From assembly GCF_905220565.1 (NCBI RefSeq), contig NC_059404.1:5918472-5982471 (forward strand): 64,000 nt of DNA, in the 5' to 3' direction. Below, piece by piece: positions 1-14,617 of the stretch. The notes under the pieces are model-generated. The model was not told the origin of the DNA, searched no databases, and saw only the letters and a list, made by a program, of their open reading frames with translations. This DNA is from Melitaea cinxia (lineage: Eukaryota > Arthropoda > Insecta > Lepidoptera > Nymphalidae). The translations under genes and the position numbers were made by a program. Within the stretch, counting starts at the first letter, position 1. Every line of letters starts with the position of its first letter.

Positions 1-1199
1 GTATATCTATATTAAAATCTGCGTAAGTGGATACTTGTAGACACCTACTTTGTTCGTAGGTAGGTTGCACACGTCCCTCTCGTTAAACTCCGAAACCCCC
101 TCTGTTTCACTTTGAGATGAAGTTGAAAATATTCGTATAACAAGGATAGATATACATAACTTACCATATATTGAAAGGAGACGCCCGAACTTCTGTCGAT
201 GTCATCTTTAAATGCGCCTGATCCGTATCCAGTGGTGACAAGTTTCTCTATTCATTTGTTAATTTATTCTATTCGTATAAATATTTAAAACTACTATATT
301 TAAAACTAAGCTTAAGAAACTATCGATGATACCTACAGATTGAGTAGAAATAAAACTTTACTAAAATATTCTTAACTTGTTAGGTTCGGTTAGTTGAAAA
401 CGAATTCATAAGTTTATCAATTACATATATAAATATAAATAAAGCATATATATGTTTCAACCAAATATACAATAATATCGAATAGAATAAACTTAATTTG
501 CTAAATTGTTACTATCAGTTACAAATAGGTAAAGATACATAGCCTATGGATGTCTTGTTTTATTTCATTTTATTTATTAAATTGCAGTCATGTGCCAGGT
601 AATCTTGACTACGCTAAATATTTATTTTCCCAGGAGACTTCAAAGGTAGGTACTACTTTTATCATATTTAATTTCTTATTTTGTGTACCTTACTAGGTAG
701 TAAACTATTGTTTATTCAACCATCTAGTTGTTGAAGCAATGACTGACTGCAGAGTAAAGACTCACATGAGCATTGTTTATTTTTGTAGAATTAATTTTAT
801 AATAGTAGGGATATGAAAATGAAAGGGGTTTATCAATTTTCAGTTTTGTGTCTTAAGTAGATACCTACGACCTAACTCTATCTGACTTATAAATCATTAT
901 ATGTTATCGAAAATTTCCAATTTTTGATAAGATAGGTATAATGATTTTAATTTATTTGAAATTAATAATAGGTACTTTTTGTCTATTGCAATTTTGACAA
1001 ATCAGACAACCTATTATATTTTTACTAAGAAATTATCTACTAGTACTTATTCATACATAATTATTATTATTATTACATTTATATACATTTTTTTCATTTT
1101 TTAATGTAGAGTAAAATTGAGCAGCTTAATTACTGCAAGTTTTAATAAAAATCGATAATACTTTTCTATTCATAACCTATGTCGACTAGTGTACATTAT

Positions 1200-1310
1200 A
1201 ACAAATGAGTTGGGCTGCGTCCGAGTCGCCGCTGCTGGGGAGTGGCGCGCGGGGCGGAGCGTGCGGGGGAACCGCCCAAAACAAAATGGCTGGCAAACGC
1301 GCCAATTTTT
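1200..1310. promoter_or_regulatory. CpG-rich patch downstream of Antp
   Basis: Roughly 100 bp with gcgcgcggggcggagcgtgc and AAAATGGCTGGC (Pho-like core) lie about 6 kb past the Antp stop. The surroundings are strongly AT-rich. Its role is unknown; it could be a regulatory element between Antp and the next Hox gene on the low-coordinate side, or a start of an unseen transcript. Confidence 0.2.
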
Positions 1311-4300
1311 GAATTTCGAACAAACCACCAGTTAGGAATTGACGTTTGAAAATTTAAAATATAGATTTTTAATTTAAAAAAAAAAAACGAAGTTTGTCGA
1401 AAGTTTACAAATAATTTTATAAAGTAGTAACTGAATAGTTACATACTCATAGTTTCAAAAGATATAAATATAACTACGAACAAATTATACATCATAATAA
1501 TTCAAACACTATTTATTATCTACTATTGTAATAAACGTATTTAATTATTTTATTATGTCATAATTTAAAATAATTTGATTAATTGGTAATAATATTGTAT
1601 CTGTTACACCAATTTATCTTAATACATCTCCATAATAAATGTCGTAACATATAAATTACATTCTTACAAAGGATAGCCGACTTCACACAAGCATCTGTAA
1701 ACAAATCGTTATTGCGATTTAAGGACCTATTTAAAACCTATAAATCTATAATAACAACAGACATCGAACCTTATAAACAAGGTCATAGAGTACATAATCA
1801 AATAAAAGTTAAAAGCCGCTAGTCTCATAAACTATTTTCCGTACAAGCAAAATGAAGAGGCGACGCTTCTGTCTTTTTTTGTCATACAGCAATCTGTATT
1901 AGAGGGAAAGAGAGATGTGATATTTACGAGGTGTTTATCGATACAGCGGCGTTGATTTAACCATTGCTTTGGTTTATTGCAGTCAATAAAATTGAATGTT
2001 ATGAGGCAAGGTCGCACGTGAAAGATCGTTGTGATTTATGTCTTCATCGGAAATTATACTTTTAGTGTACCGGTCGCCTTAGATTATGAAACGCCTGAGG
2101 TCTCTTGGGAGCAAGGAATTTCGTTTTTAAATTTTATTTTAAGAAAATAAAATGTTTAGGAGTTTCAAGTAAAAAATCACTTGTTGATGCTTGGAAACAA
2201 ATAAGTGTGTTATCTAGGTAGATACTTTCCTATAGTCACACTTGCAAGTTGTATGTTAAAATATTCAGTTGACAAACAAATACCTACTATGTGATAGGAA
2301 CTTTTTTTTATTCTTTAAAAAAATAGGAGGTTTTGTCACAAAGTGACCAAGTCACCTCCATCGTTCTTAACTAAATCAACAACGCCTCTTTAAATACTTA
2401 TTTAAAGGAACTTTTTGATGCAGATATATTCGAACAAATCTTCATTTATGAGCTAGTAGTAGTAGCTTCTTGTGGGATTAAGAGGTTTATTTCGGTCTTA
2501 ACATTTTCGCATAACAGTAGTAAGTTTATTTGTAATAATGTGCCTTTCAGATGCTGAAATAATCACACAATATAAATGTCTTAACAGAGAAAATGAATTT
2601 AATTGTATCATAAGTACTTGACTACACTCTGTAAATATCTATTTCCTTTGCATAAAATGTTTCCCATTAATGATGTTTTAATTTATCGATACAATCAATA
2701 CTGTCACATAAAAGTTTACTTACTTAAAAGTTCCCTGTCACAGTGACTACCGTATCGGAATTTAATTATAATTACACGCTTTTAGTGAAAATAATAGATT
2801 ACTGACAATGTCATAATTATGATGATAATTATGAAAAGCCAATGTACCATTTATGGGCAAATTTTAAAAATTTTCATATTAATTAAATAACGTTAAGGAG
2901 GGTTTGGCTTTTATCATCAGAATTTGGTACTGTCAAGGTTTAATGAAGACCTCTGGTGAAGCTCCTATCACCCTGTTTTAATAACTGTATCTACTTTTAA
3001 GAGCTTTGGCCATGGTGTCTTTCAGCAACCCAATTGTTATCAATGCAATTTTGCGACTGCAGGCGGATGTATGTCATACATTGGATATAGGTAGTAGATA
3101 GTTAGGCCTTATAGAGACTTTTAGAACAAAGTACTTAGAAAGTTACAAATTTATTAATACTGCATAATATATTTTATAGGCATGATATTAATTATATAAA
3201 ATGTATGTACATTTTTTATTTTGTAAATTAAAAGAAATTCCTTTTTAAAAGATTTGGAAAGGGTTTACTTACATTGTAAGATTCATGTCATTTAAATTAT
3301 TAATTTCCTTAGTCTCCACATTTAAGTTTATTTTATTACTTTATTGCACTGTTAGTGATGGGACTGGCGTGTCATTGTAGGACAAAAGTCCCTGAAGTCA
3401 ATAAAATAATTTAAAAAAAAGCATCGTTAGTGAATTATTTCACAGACTCTTTCACAGACTTTTCACACACTGATTATTATTTTGTTTTACGTCTTACATT
3501 ACAACTTGAAAAATCTTAAGAGTTACTTATTAAAAATTATAATTCTGAAGTATTTGCTTTACAACACACGTTGTAACGTAAAAGTTTTTAATTTTACTGA
3601 CCTATTTTAACATACATAGTTTTTAAAACAATCTTAACATAATTATGACCTTAATACACAATTATAGATGTCGTAAGTTAGGTTTAAAAAAAAAGTCTAC
3701 AGACGTTTATAGGTTTAGTTTGAGACATTTTAAGCCACCGACTTTTAAACATATCTACATATATAAACATTATACCTTAAAAATATTACCCGGATTCATT
3801 TTCAGCACGTGTGCAGACTTTTATCATGAACCTACAATAAATTTAAGAACCAGTCCAGTACCAAATTTTAAAGACTCGCTTACAATACATAGACTAAGCG
3901 TATTTGTTTTTTCACACAACACGATTACACACAGACATATATACACGTCAAAATATATTATATTAGAACTGGTTGCTATCTCGGTTTGGCCGTGAACCCA
4001 ATCTGAATCAAGTGCAATGGCACATCCGAGGACCCATAAATTACACTTGGCTATCATTTGTAAGATGACTGACTGACCAATTTACTCTGACCTTTCAACT
4101 CGCCGATACATTCGTTATGTAAAAAACTATATTTATGATATTTTAATGATATAAATTTATGAATTTGAGTAATTAATTTTTCTATTATAATTTAAACTAT
4201 GTTCATTTATTATTTTTTTAATTATTTCTAGGTTTGTTATCTATAAGCTGAGAGTAAAACGTTGAACTTAAAATTGATTTCGAGAAGCGGCTTATAAAAT

Positions 4301-4793
4301 AATCATAATTCAAATGACTTCCGCCGCATCAGTCATAACTGAAACGTCATACAGACAAATACACGGCCATTTAAAATCCTGCAAAACCATAATTGCCTCA
4401 ATTTCGAACTTGTCAAAATCGCATTAGTTCACCTTACATAATGGTACGCCTTCAGCGTAGGAAGAAAGATTATTAAATAGTCATTAGCGTCAGCCACACC
4501 TAGACAGTAATACATAAGGTTCGTGTCGAAACAAAAAAGCAATTTTAACATTCGGGCCGCCCAATTCGTCGTGACTGACACGGGGCCTACACGCAAATCA
4601 TTATTTCATCGTTAGACTACTACATTCCTGGTTTACATTACACGAAATTTTGTTTTGACTTGCAATTGCTGCCTTGTGTTGCATGCTTTAGTATTTAAAA
4701 TTAAGTGGAAAATTTGTTTGTAAATATTGTACTAGTTGCGACATCTAGCGGTGTGTGACGAAACCTTGAATCAAATAATGTGTTTAACATTAT

Positions 4794-4866
4794 TGACTGA
4801 ATATTTAGTGATATAATAAGGCAATGACTCAATATTTAGTGATATAATAGATGTAATAAGGCAATG
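4794..4866. repeat. Short direct duplication
   Basis: 'tgactgaatatttagtgata' and 'tgactcaatatttagtgata' are adjacent copies of a unit of about 31-40 bp ending 'taataaggcaa'. The second has a short insertion (gatgtaata). Confidence 0.75.
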
Positions 4867-6280
4867 TTTAACCATGGTTATATTTAATGTCTCATTAAAG
4901 TCACTAAATTATTTATTAATTAAGGTATGTAAGTATTCGAATATTAAGTAAAACAAGGTAATGGTACAATAAAAATCTGTAATTACAATCATTATGCTTT
5001 ATTAATTTCATGTATTTATATATTTATGACAATATCGTCTCGTCTATCCTTATTAAGTTACTAATTATAGTTATATTTCATAAATTTTGAATTGATAGGA
5101 AATTATGGTAAATAAAATCGATTAAATTAGGCTTCAATAAACTTTCCTACAGACCTAATTTCCTTTTAATTTAAGAACAGTCAGTAGACTTAACAATCGA
5201 AACTTAATTTTAATTTTATAAAACTAATATTATTTCTTTTTTTATTTATTAATTTTACAAATCAAATATATTTTCCATCTGGCAAGGGATTTATAGCTCG
5301 CACTTGGTGAAAACAATTGATATATTTAGGTACAGTTTGTACCCATAAATTTAAAAACGGTACTCGTAAGTACGAGCTCGTAAAATATCTTTACCTTTTA
5401 TAAACACAACATAAAATGATATATATTTGAGCAAATTTAAAATCATATAGAACAAAATCTATCCCAGCCAGACGGCCGACACTGTCCGATTCATAATGAA
5501 GAAGGGAAATAGCGAACCTAAAGCAAATCAATAAATAAATATAATGTAAATATCGACAATATACAGTTATTAATTTACATTACTTAACGAACACAGCACA
5601 AATAAAAAATATGTGTAAGAGGAAACTGTCTCATTGAGTTCATAAAAAAAAAACATTCACGTTTTATGATCTATTGTGAAAAATAAAACAATTTACAATA
5701 AATAGTTTACAATATATCGACAAACGTATAACGGATCTCGACAACCTCTCCCGACATCTTTCATCAACAGTACTTATTCGTTAGACTATCAAGTTACAAG
5801 TAAATAATTATGTTCGAATATTTTTACGTATATTGGTTTCGTTAGGCAATGATTTTATAAAAATACCTTTCGTGTCTCCGAGACTCGTATAATTTGAAAT
5901 GGCCGAATAAAAATGTGCCCACAAGTGTGAACCTCTGTAACACTGAACGATCAGTTTATTTTCTAACTTTGGTATACTGTGTACACTTCCGTACCCTCTT
6001 AGATTCATCCCGTATAGGCTCGAATGAAGGAACCAAGGTGATCCCACCGCACCTACGAATCGAAGGTAACTTTTTTCCACTATAATAAAATTACAATCAT
6101 TAGTGAATTTCTCTGTATGCACGATACTCGAGTTTATAATTATATTTTTTTTCTCATTAAAACCTTTTTGATCATTAATACGCTACAAACTCACGTCCGT
6201 TCGTAATAATAAATGTACGTTACGTTTCGAGCTTAACACTTTCAACGTTTAATAATAATATTAAATAGACTTCCTATGAA

Positions 6281-6286
6281 TTTATT
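6281..6286 (-). terminator. Candidate Antp polyadenylation signal (AATAAA)
   Basis: Plus-strand TTTATT reads AATAAA on the coding strand and is the first canonical hexamer below the stop codon, about 990 nt away. A further copy at 5955-5960 is an alternative distal signal. In AT-rich DNA the hexamer occurs by chance, so this is only a candidate. Confidence 0.35.
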
Positions 6287-7272
6287 ATCAGTTATAATTA
6301 CGTATATGTGTCTTCGAAAAATCGTATACATTGCACTTGTACAACTGGCCTTTCCAACTACGAAGTAAGAGATAAAATCAGAGAAGATTCACAAAATAAA
6401 TATTCTAGTTCCTGTAACCTCGGATCAGAACTAGTCGCTGCTTTCCAAGTTCATATCTATTATATTATTCACACTAAAATAATTGTACATAATCATAAAA
6501 TCTAAAAATTATCATTTTTATATGTACAAAATAGCATTTCGATAGCTTAATTAGAAATAAAACTTCAAATATATTAAATAATAACAATATCGTTACTAAC
6601 TGCCTTCTTATCAATGGTTAATTATAAGAGGTCCTTATGGTTTTGAAATTCAATATTAATAGACTTTATCAATTTGTCACAAAGTGCTCGCGCCGGATAA
6701 ATTATAATATCCAGTATTAAAGAAAATGTTCTTCCCTCAACTGATAAGTACATATTATATTATAAATTTGTGAAAAATCTTTACGGAAAATAAAAACAGG
6801 CACTTTGTCATAATGTCAAGGAAATATACGAGAGAAACATCGTACTAACTGCAGTTTTTAAATAATATCCAAACTAGGTACGTAATGTCAACAATCACAT
6901 CAGCGTTGTTGCAGTTTTACTAATCATAGACACTGCTTTTTTGGTAATTATTGGTATTGAGATTGTTCTATAAATTAATTTATACTTAACAACTGTAAAA
7001 ATCTCTTCATCACACTCACTCTTTATGCCAAGTCACTAAGTTACGTATTAGTTATAATGTAATATTATCATGAAAAGTTCAACATACAATTTATACAAAT
7101 TAAACTGATCTAGTAACTTCGGTCGCCGGATCGATCGCTTCAGATTCATCCTTTCGGTGAACAAAATACAACTTTATATGAAAATAAATGGACACGAACC
7201 GACGTTATGTCGTTGGGTTAAATCTGAAACGGGTCGATCCTTCACTTGGACCGTCGACTAAGCTAAAGGCTT
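6281..7272 (-). other. Antp: Probable Antp 3' UTR
   Basis: This is non-coding sequence directly downstream of the Antp stop. The first AATAAA on the minus strand after the stop is at 6286-6281, which would give a 3' UTR of about 1 kb. Drosophila Antp is known to use more than one poly(A) site, and a second AATAAA is present at 5960-5955, so longer 3' UTRs are possible. No repeat element is recognised in this stretch. The end point is inferred from the signal alone. Confidence 0.45.
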
Positions 7273-7611
<339 letters not shown>

Positions 7612-9599
7612 TTAAAAACTGCATAGGCATTTCTGACAAATGGTGGTTATTTGTAAAAGCGAACACTGCCGGCGAAGTTGATTGAAAATTGGTCTGAGCT
7701 TATCAATTTGTTAATTGTTTTTGCTTGTTCGACATTTCTCTTGGCTGTCGATGGTACTGAGTTTAATGGATCATACGGAGTTAGAACGACTATACCTACA
7801 ATACTAAAATTAGGTAGACCTAGTGTTCAATTTTATTTTTAATTTTAAGATATATATATATAAAAAATAATTAAACAGGAACAAATAAAATACAATTTTT
7901 CTGAATTTTTAAACATTTAAACGAGTAAAGTAAAAATTATTTAAACATAAACAAAATAAAGCACCTGGAATATAATTGTCTGAAATAGGTTTAAGATATT
8001 CCTAATGCTAGTTCCTGTCCACCAAATTGTAAAAGATTTTATAAATCATACATCATTATTTTATTTAATTGCTGAGATGAGTATAGTTTGTATGCGGGCG
8101 ATATTGCAGAGATCTGTCATAAAATATACCTCCAACGATACGCATATATCGGAGGAGATGCGGCCACATTGCTACCGAAGCCAATTAAAATAATTTAAGA
8201 CGCTTCAGGGCTTTTTCATTTTGTAACCATTATTCGTTGAGAAGATACGAAGACCCATTATACACGTTTAGAATCTGCCGTGAACTCCGTAATTTAAGTC
8301 TCAAATTGAAAATATACGACAAAACTGATGCCGAACAGACAATTTGAAGAAAAAAATAAATAATGAAATACTGAGAGTATAACAAATTGCAACTAAAATG
8401 TAGAGCATTAAGATTCATTGTTGATCTTTGAGATTCATTTCTAGAAATTTACTGCATTGAAGTTTAAGTAACAATGACTTTTCTAGTAAAATTATTACAA
8501 ACAATAATTATGTACGTAAGTATAACAATGATACATATACGTTACGAAGCAATTTATAAACAGACTCGGGGTCGAAAATGAAATTTCGCAAAGTTGTCTA
8601 TAACGTTGAACTCGGTTAATTATTTTTGTTTGAACGGAAACACGCGAACAACTTGCAATACAAGATAAACACGCGAACTTCGAAGAAAATCCGACACGAA
8701 ACTTGGATTACACTGCGAATAACCTCGTCCCGGCCACTGTTTCCCAGAAAGACAATATTCATAACTTAGAAAAACAACATGAACATGGCGATGACTAACG
8801 CGACATTTTGTACCTTTCAGTTTGACAAATCAGCTCGATGTCTGATTTGATCTGTTCTGTATTTAATTCCAGCTTAGCCGAACAAACAACGTCAAGTATT
8901 GTAAATGATAATACTCAACCACTAATTCGCAACGGTCACAGTTAACTTATTAGCATTTCGACACTCTAAACAATCTCTTTGTAAAATGTTTACAACGCCT
9001 TTTTTTATTTCTTGAAAGAGTACGTTTACTTTAGTATCAAAAACGAAATAATCGACTGAACATATTGTGAATCATTTGAGTATATATTGAAAGAACATGA
9101 AAGATTCAGTGTTCCGTACAAGTACCAGAACTGCACCGGTTTCAAAATTATCGCCCACTTGTTGCTCAGGAAATTGATAACAGCCTCATCGCACCCGCAC
9201 CCGGATTTTGGGACGCATTCAAGAATGCAAAAGCTTTTGCTTGACGATTATTCGTCATTAAAATATTACCAATTAGCTTTATCGCACTCATTTGTAACAA
9301 ATATCTCAACTACATAAATATAAATGCCAACAAGTCTGCGTCGATAAGTAATCAATTATTTCCTTGTTTTGTTAATTTATTCGCAATCTGCGGTAGTAGA
9401 TTATTTGGAAGTGGGAACATTAGTTTCTCTATATTTTGACTTGACAAGAATACACGTTAAAATACCTAAATGACCTACAGAGCCTTCCTCAATGTTTTAT
9501 ACAACAGAACGAACAATATTTACGGCGATACGAGCAGCATTCACAGCTAAAACTAAATTTTACGTCCACCGAAAGACGTGAAGCAAAATCATATACGAT

Positions 9600-9775
9600 A
9601 CAGCTCATGAAATCCCCTTCCCAGCGGGCTTTATATATTACACTGGCGGTTTCATCGCGCACTCAGATGCATAAAACATGATCCCGACGTCAGATTTAAA
9701 CCGTACGTAATAAGAGCATTAAGGACGCGTCTAAGCGGGCAAGACGCCCGCGGCCGGGAGAAACCGCTTAATTTA
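9600..9775. promoter_or_regulatory. GC-rich non-coding patch near homeobox exon
   Basis: A GC-rich stretch ends in an imperfect inverted repeat around gcgggcaagacgcccgc (about 9736-9752), with GACGTC just upstream. It is not a recognised repeat. It lies in the TE-free part of the homeobox intron and may be a conserved regulatory element. Confidence 0.2.
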
Positions 9776-10239
9776 CTCTAATAAATGCTTAAACGTTTAA
9801 ATCGACTGTTTCGACTTACTCGGAAATCTAGATAGAAATTTCGGGAACACTATTATCGAGAACAAAATGATCAAACAGTGAATAAGGTACATGTTGCTCG
9901 TTTACCGATAGACGTCAAATTTACAGCTGCTATTATTTTAACGATATATCAATGTCATTATCCCTGTGACACATAACTAGTTATTTGATGAAATAATACT
10001 TAGATTCACTTATATTTAAAAAAATAAAAATAATTTAAAAATATAAAAAATTCTCAAAGTTCAATCACATAGTGCAACTTTCGTATTTACAACGTATATA
10101 GGTACTTATAATAAAATAAATTTATAAAGACAGTGGACAAACTTTTGTCAACAAGAATATAAAATTAATTATATACAAAATATAACAATTAATATAATAC
10201 AAAACAAATATCAATAAAAAAAGCATTTAAATAAAACGC

Positions 10240-10340
10240 AGTATTTCGCCCGTCTGCCCTGTCTTCATACGGCGTCACATCAGGCGCGCTGCTGTGTGTC
10301 GCTGGGCGCGCATAAATCATAGCAGGGGAACAAAGTCGAT
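10240..10340. promoter_or_regulatory. CpG-rich patch with CATAAATCA
   Basis: A short CpG-rich segment (ggcgcgctgctgtg and gggcgcgcataaatcat) contains an AT-rich homeodomain-type site directly beside GC-rich sequence. It is in the repeat-poor end of the homeobox intron. Function is inferred from composition only. Confidence 0.15.
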
Positions 10341-11431
10341 CTCTACAACTAACATAGACACGCGTGAGATCGAGAATCAGGGAATTGATTTAATCACTAT
10401 TATAACAATTGTTTATTCATTTTAGATTCTGAATTATTTTCCAATTTAAAAGACTAAGAGCTTAATCCACAGTCGATTAAAGGAGGAAGTGGAAAGGTGG
10501 ACTGCATCATATTGATGTATCGTTCATTCTAGACAGATGCAGGTTTCTTCCTTTTATTTAAAGTGAGTACTAAACAAATTGTTAGATAATAATGGTTTGA
10601 TTTATATTATATAGTAATTGATTGGGTATTAAATTTTGTTTAATAATACTTATAACAAAGATTTAAATCCATACTATACCCTATTATCTTCTGAAATACT
10701 CAATTAAAATTTATGTAATTGAATTAATAATTAGTAGTAATAGAGTCTGCAGGATCTGTTAAAAATTATCTTCAACGTTAGAAAGACTGAAACTGAAAGA
10801 TAAATAAATATAATTTAACTCAATTTCAGTTATTCCACATGTTTTCTACGATTTTAATAAAAATAAGTAGTCTGCAAGCATATATATGTAGCTTAATAAT
10901 GAACAACTAAAAGTACTACATTGTCATAGTCTATATATTGTGATGAAATAACGACGTCTAAAACAATTATTTCACCTTACATTATGTTCATGATATTATA
11001 ATCATAATTAGTATTCACACTTGGTTTGTTACTACTTAAAGATTATCAAACTAATCTCAAGACCTAAGGGTCAGGTACGATTTATCAGGATAAAGTGTGC
11101 GCTAAAATATTGACCGGGTTCATACTATCTCGGATCGCATTTGTACTGATTACGTGCGCGATAGGGCGCAGGGCGTTATATTTAAGGGTCGAAAAATTCA
11201 GTAACAAAAATTAATGATTCAAAATGTTAAACAGTTGTAATTTGAAATTATAAATAAATGAAATGGATTTTTTTATTTCTATTGAAAACTTTAGTAGAGC
11301 TATAAATAACAATATGAAAACCTATTTCTAATATTCTATGATTGGGAGTTAACATTGAGTACCTATGTCATTTCAATTTCAGGAAATTCAAACGTTTATA
11401 AGCAACGGTTTTTCTGCTTTAACAAACTAAG

Positions 11432-12008
11432 CAATAATTGTGTTTGCTCGCAAACGAAAAAAAAACGACTTCAATTACATCGACGAGTAATACAACGTAG
11501 ATCGACGAAAAAATAGTCAAGTAACTGCGCGTTATCAAAGATTATATGTGACCACAAGACAAATATCAGCTTTCGATTAAATTAAAAATTATTAAAATCG
11601 GTACACCCAGTAAAAAGTTATTGCGGATTTTCAAGAGTTTCCCTCGATTTCTCTAGGATCCTATCATCAGATCCTGGTTTCCTTATCATGGTACCAAACT
11701 AGGGATATCCTCTTTCCAACAAAATAAGAATTATCAAAATCGGTACATCCAGTTGAAAGTTATGTGGTATAATACAACGTAGGTCGACGAAAAAAGCGTC
11801 AAGTAAAAACGCATTATTAGATATAACTCGAAAAGTAGTTGTTAGATCTCAAATAAATTTAAATGGGACCAATAGGCACACACCACCTTTCGATCAAAAA
11901 AAATTTGTCGAAATCGGTCCACACGGTCAAAAGTTCTGATCTAACATACATAAAAAATGCAGTCGAATTGAGAACCTCCTCCTTTTTTGGAAGTCGGTTA
12001 AAAAATAT
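11432..12008 (-). repeat. Interspersed repeat A, decayed composite copy
   Basis: Read on the minus strand it begins with 'aaccgacttccaaaaaaggagg' (two halves: aaccgacttcc, aaaaaaggagg) and ends with 'gcaaacacaattatt'. The same ends occur at 30.6 and 59.0 kb. The block 'taatacaacgtagatcgacg' appears twice (about 11.49 and 11.77 kb), so two copies are merged or part is duplicated. No protein is encoded. This family is common in Lepidoptera; I do not know its class with certainty. Confidence 0.7.
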
Positions 12009-13230
12009 AGAAGGTATGTATTTATATTTCTGTAAGAGTAACTCAGTTATTCTGGAGATCACCATTTACGTATACACAAATTTACAAAATTCTCACTATT
12101 TCTCTGTTTGAAGATATAAGAAAAGACAAAAACAAAGTTTATATCAAAAACTTTAATAGTAGACAACATAACAGTGTAGTCTAAAATTAGGTTTCTACTT
12201 CCTTATCAAGAAGAAGGGTACCTATTCTGCGAAATCTCACATCGACATTGACGCTAAACGACGAATTGACACAGATACCTCATAATTTAAAGCAATTGAA
12301 CAAGACAATTCGTAGGTACACGATTATATGAAAATTGGAGAGGACGTAGATTTATTAGTTTAAATCTCATACAAAAGTAAAGTTTTATAAGCGTCGCATA
12401 GAAAAACAATCCTAAATATCGAATTCATCAAGGGATGACAAGTGAAAAGAGATTTTAATTTAATTCGTTGCGGTATCGCGCCAGAGGAATATGAAAAAAA
12501 AAAACATAGCAACAGCTTGAAGCGATATCGACAATCCATAATTCATGTCCTACAATTTCATACGTTTGGACGCAATGAAATCGTAATAAAACACGACGTG
12601 GCAACAATCGAATTATAACTTTATTCTTTCGTAAGTTAAGTTCAATATTTTTATGTCGAGTCTGTTATTTATGTCGTTATGGAATTAATGCGCCGTTCTG
12701 TGTATTGCAACACCGTACATGATATCAAACGTATTCATATTAATGCAATTTCTCTTAAACGCTTACACGTCGTAAATAAAATTGCTGGTTTAAGCGAGCG
12801 CTGGGAAGTTAAGGTCAAACTTTGCTTAATTGTTATTGAACAAGTAAGATGTAAAACGCTTTTCGATGAAAACAAAAGATAAAGAAGAACAATAAATAGC
12901 ATCGTACCTTTGTGTAAATGTTATATTTCTTCTTTATTTTTGTAAGTTTCGAATATTTATATATATTCAATCTAACAGCCGCTACTGTATCACAGAAATA
13001 TTCCGAAGACATGTTTAGTCTCACGACTTTTTTTGTACCAGGATGCGTGAGATTATTTTTAAAGCAAACACAGCAATTTTAAATTATTGGTTTTTGGCAG
13101 GCTTTAGGATCAGATATCGTCAGTACCTACCAATCTACGAGTTTGATGACTAAACCACACATAAAAATAAAAATAAAAACTCTAAAATAGACTAATTTAT
13201 ACGACTAATTCACTAAATTGTTATATTATT

Positions 13231-13770
13231 ACTAGCTGACCCCGCAAACGTTGTTTTGTCATATATTTTGTTAACCTTCTCAATCCTCCCCCCCCCCCCC
13301 CTTATAACTTAGGGTATGAAAAATAGATGTTGGCCAATTCTCAGACCTACCCGATATGCCCACAAAATTTTGATTATATTTTATTAACCCTCTTAACCCC
13401 CCGCCCCCTTTATAACTTTGGGGTATGAAAAATATATGTTGTACGATTCTCAGACCTACCCGATATGCACACAAAATTTCATATTTTATTGACCCTCTTA
13501 ACCCCCCGCCCCCTTTATAACTTAGGGGTATGAAAAATAGATGTTGGCCAATTCTCAGACCTACCCGATATGCACACAAAATTTCATTATATTTTATGTA
13601 CCCTCTTAAACCCCCCCCCCCCCCCCCCTTATAACTTAGGGGTATGAAAAATAGATGTTGTTCGATTCTCAGACCTACTCGATATGCACACAAAATTTAA
13701 TGAAAATCGATCAAGCCGTTTCGGCGGAGTTTACCTACAAACACCTCGACACGAGAATTTTATATATTAG
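13231..13770 (+). repeat. Interspersed repeat B with four internal tandem units
   Basis: It begins 'actagctgaccccgcaaacg' and ends 'cacgagaattttatatatt'. These ends match reverse copies at 37.2 and 41.9 kb. Inside, a unit of about 105-114 bp is present four times (tataactt at 13303, 13411, 13516, 13630), each with a C-rich tract, 'tatgaaaaatagatgttg' and 'tctcagacctacccgatatg'. The other two copies have one unit each. The 137-codon minus-strand ORF across it is a by-product of the repeat. Confidence 0.75.
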
Positions 13771-14350
13771 ATTTCCTTTTTACCGCATATACGTATCCAG
13801 TATAGCGAAAAATCCAATATAAATTATGCTATAACAAAAACAATAACAAAACATCACAAAACATCACAAAACCTACCTAAACGCTACCTACTTATATATC
13901 ACTTGTACGAAGTAGTAATTACAATTCGAAAACAATAACAAACTTGGATTATTTCGAACGAAATGGTAAAAAGAAAAACCAGCGCCTTTCATGTTTTGAT
14001 ATTCATTAATCATAGACGTTGGGCGGGCACAGTCTACGTGTATTTATATACGGAGGCCCTAATGACCCATAGTATAGTGATATGTACATACCTACTATAT
14101 ACTATTGTTCTTTGTTTAATGTCCGAAGAAACAAAAAGGTTCACTTCCTTTCGATGGATTTATTGTTGTCTTGCCCTTTAAAAGTTTATTTCTTTAATTT
14201 AAAGATTAAAACAAGAAACGGCAACATAGAAAATACGGTTGATAATTTGTTTGTTCGGGTATAGGTGTACTTACTGGGTTATTGTATGATAACTAGAGTT
14301 GATGTATTAAAGTATTTTTTATTTTGAATTTTATTTAGTATATCTTTAAC

Positions 14351-14520
14351 AACCGCTCTGGTGTAGTGGTGCGTGTATGACACACGCGCCGCGCGCGTAC
14401 GCGCCTTAGGTGGTTTGCAGGTTTGATTCCCGCTCAGGTTATGCTCCGATCCTTTTCTACTCGGGTAAGGAAGCCTAAGCCAAACAATGGAATGTTACAG
14501 GCTGAATCGATCGATTGATA
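14351..14520 (+). repeat. tRNA-derived SINE
   Basis: It has an A-box-like TGGTGTAGTGG and a B-box-like GGTTTGATTCC, followed by a tail 'aagcctaagccaaacaatgg' and 'acaggctga' typical of lepidopteran SINEs. A GA-rich stretch and a long (AT)n tract follow. It does not fold as a working tRNA gene. Confidence 0.65.
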
Positions 14521-14557
14521 AGTATATCTTAGAGAGAGATAAGAGAAGAGAACTACC

Positions 14558-14564
<7 letters not shown>

Positions 14565-14614
<50 letters not shown>
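14565..14614. repeat. (AT)n microsatellite
   Basis: About 50 bp of uninterrupted TA dinucleotides directly downstream of a SINE. Confidence 0.9.

Positions 14615-14617
<3 letters not shown>

Larger units (their letters stand above)
1..5954. other. Flank downstream of Antp, no gene seen
   Basis: AT-rich sequence with only short ORFs lacking recognisable products. Apart from the CpG-rich patch at 1.2 kb and the duplication at 4.8 kb I see no repeats or RNA genes. In the usual Hox order the next genes on this side would be ftz and Scr, but neither homeobox is present. Confidence 0.6.

Noticed and set aside
13280..13693. 137-codon minus-strand ORF with repeated 'CAYRVGLRI' phrases
   Set aside because: It is a translation of the tandem units of repeat B; its periodicity follows the DNA repeat, with variable C tracts giving Gly runs.
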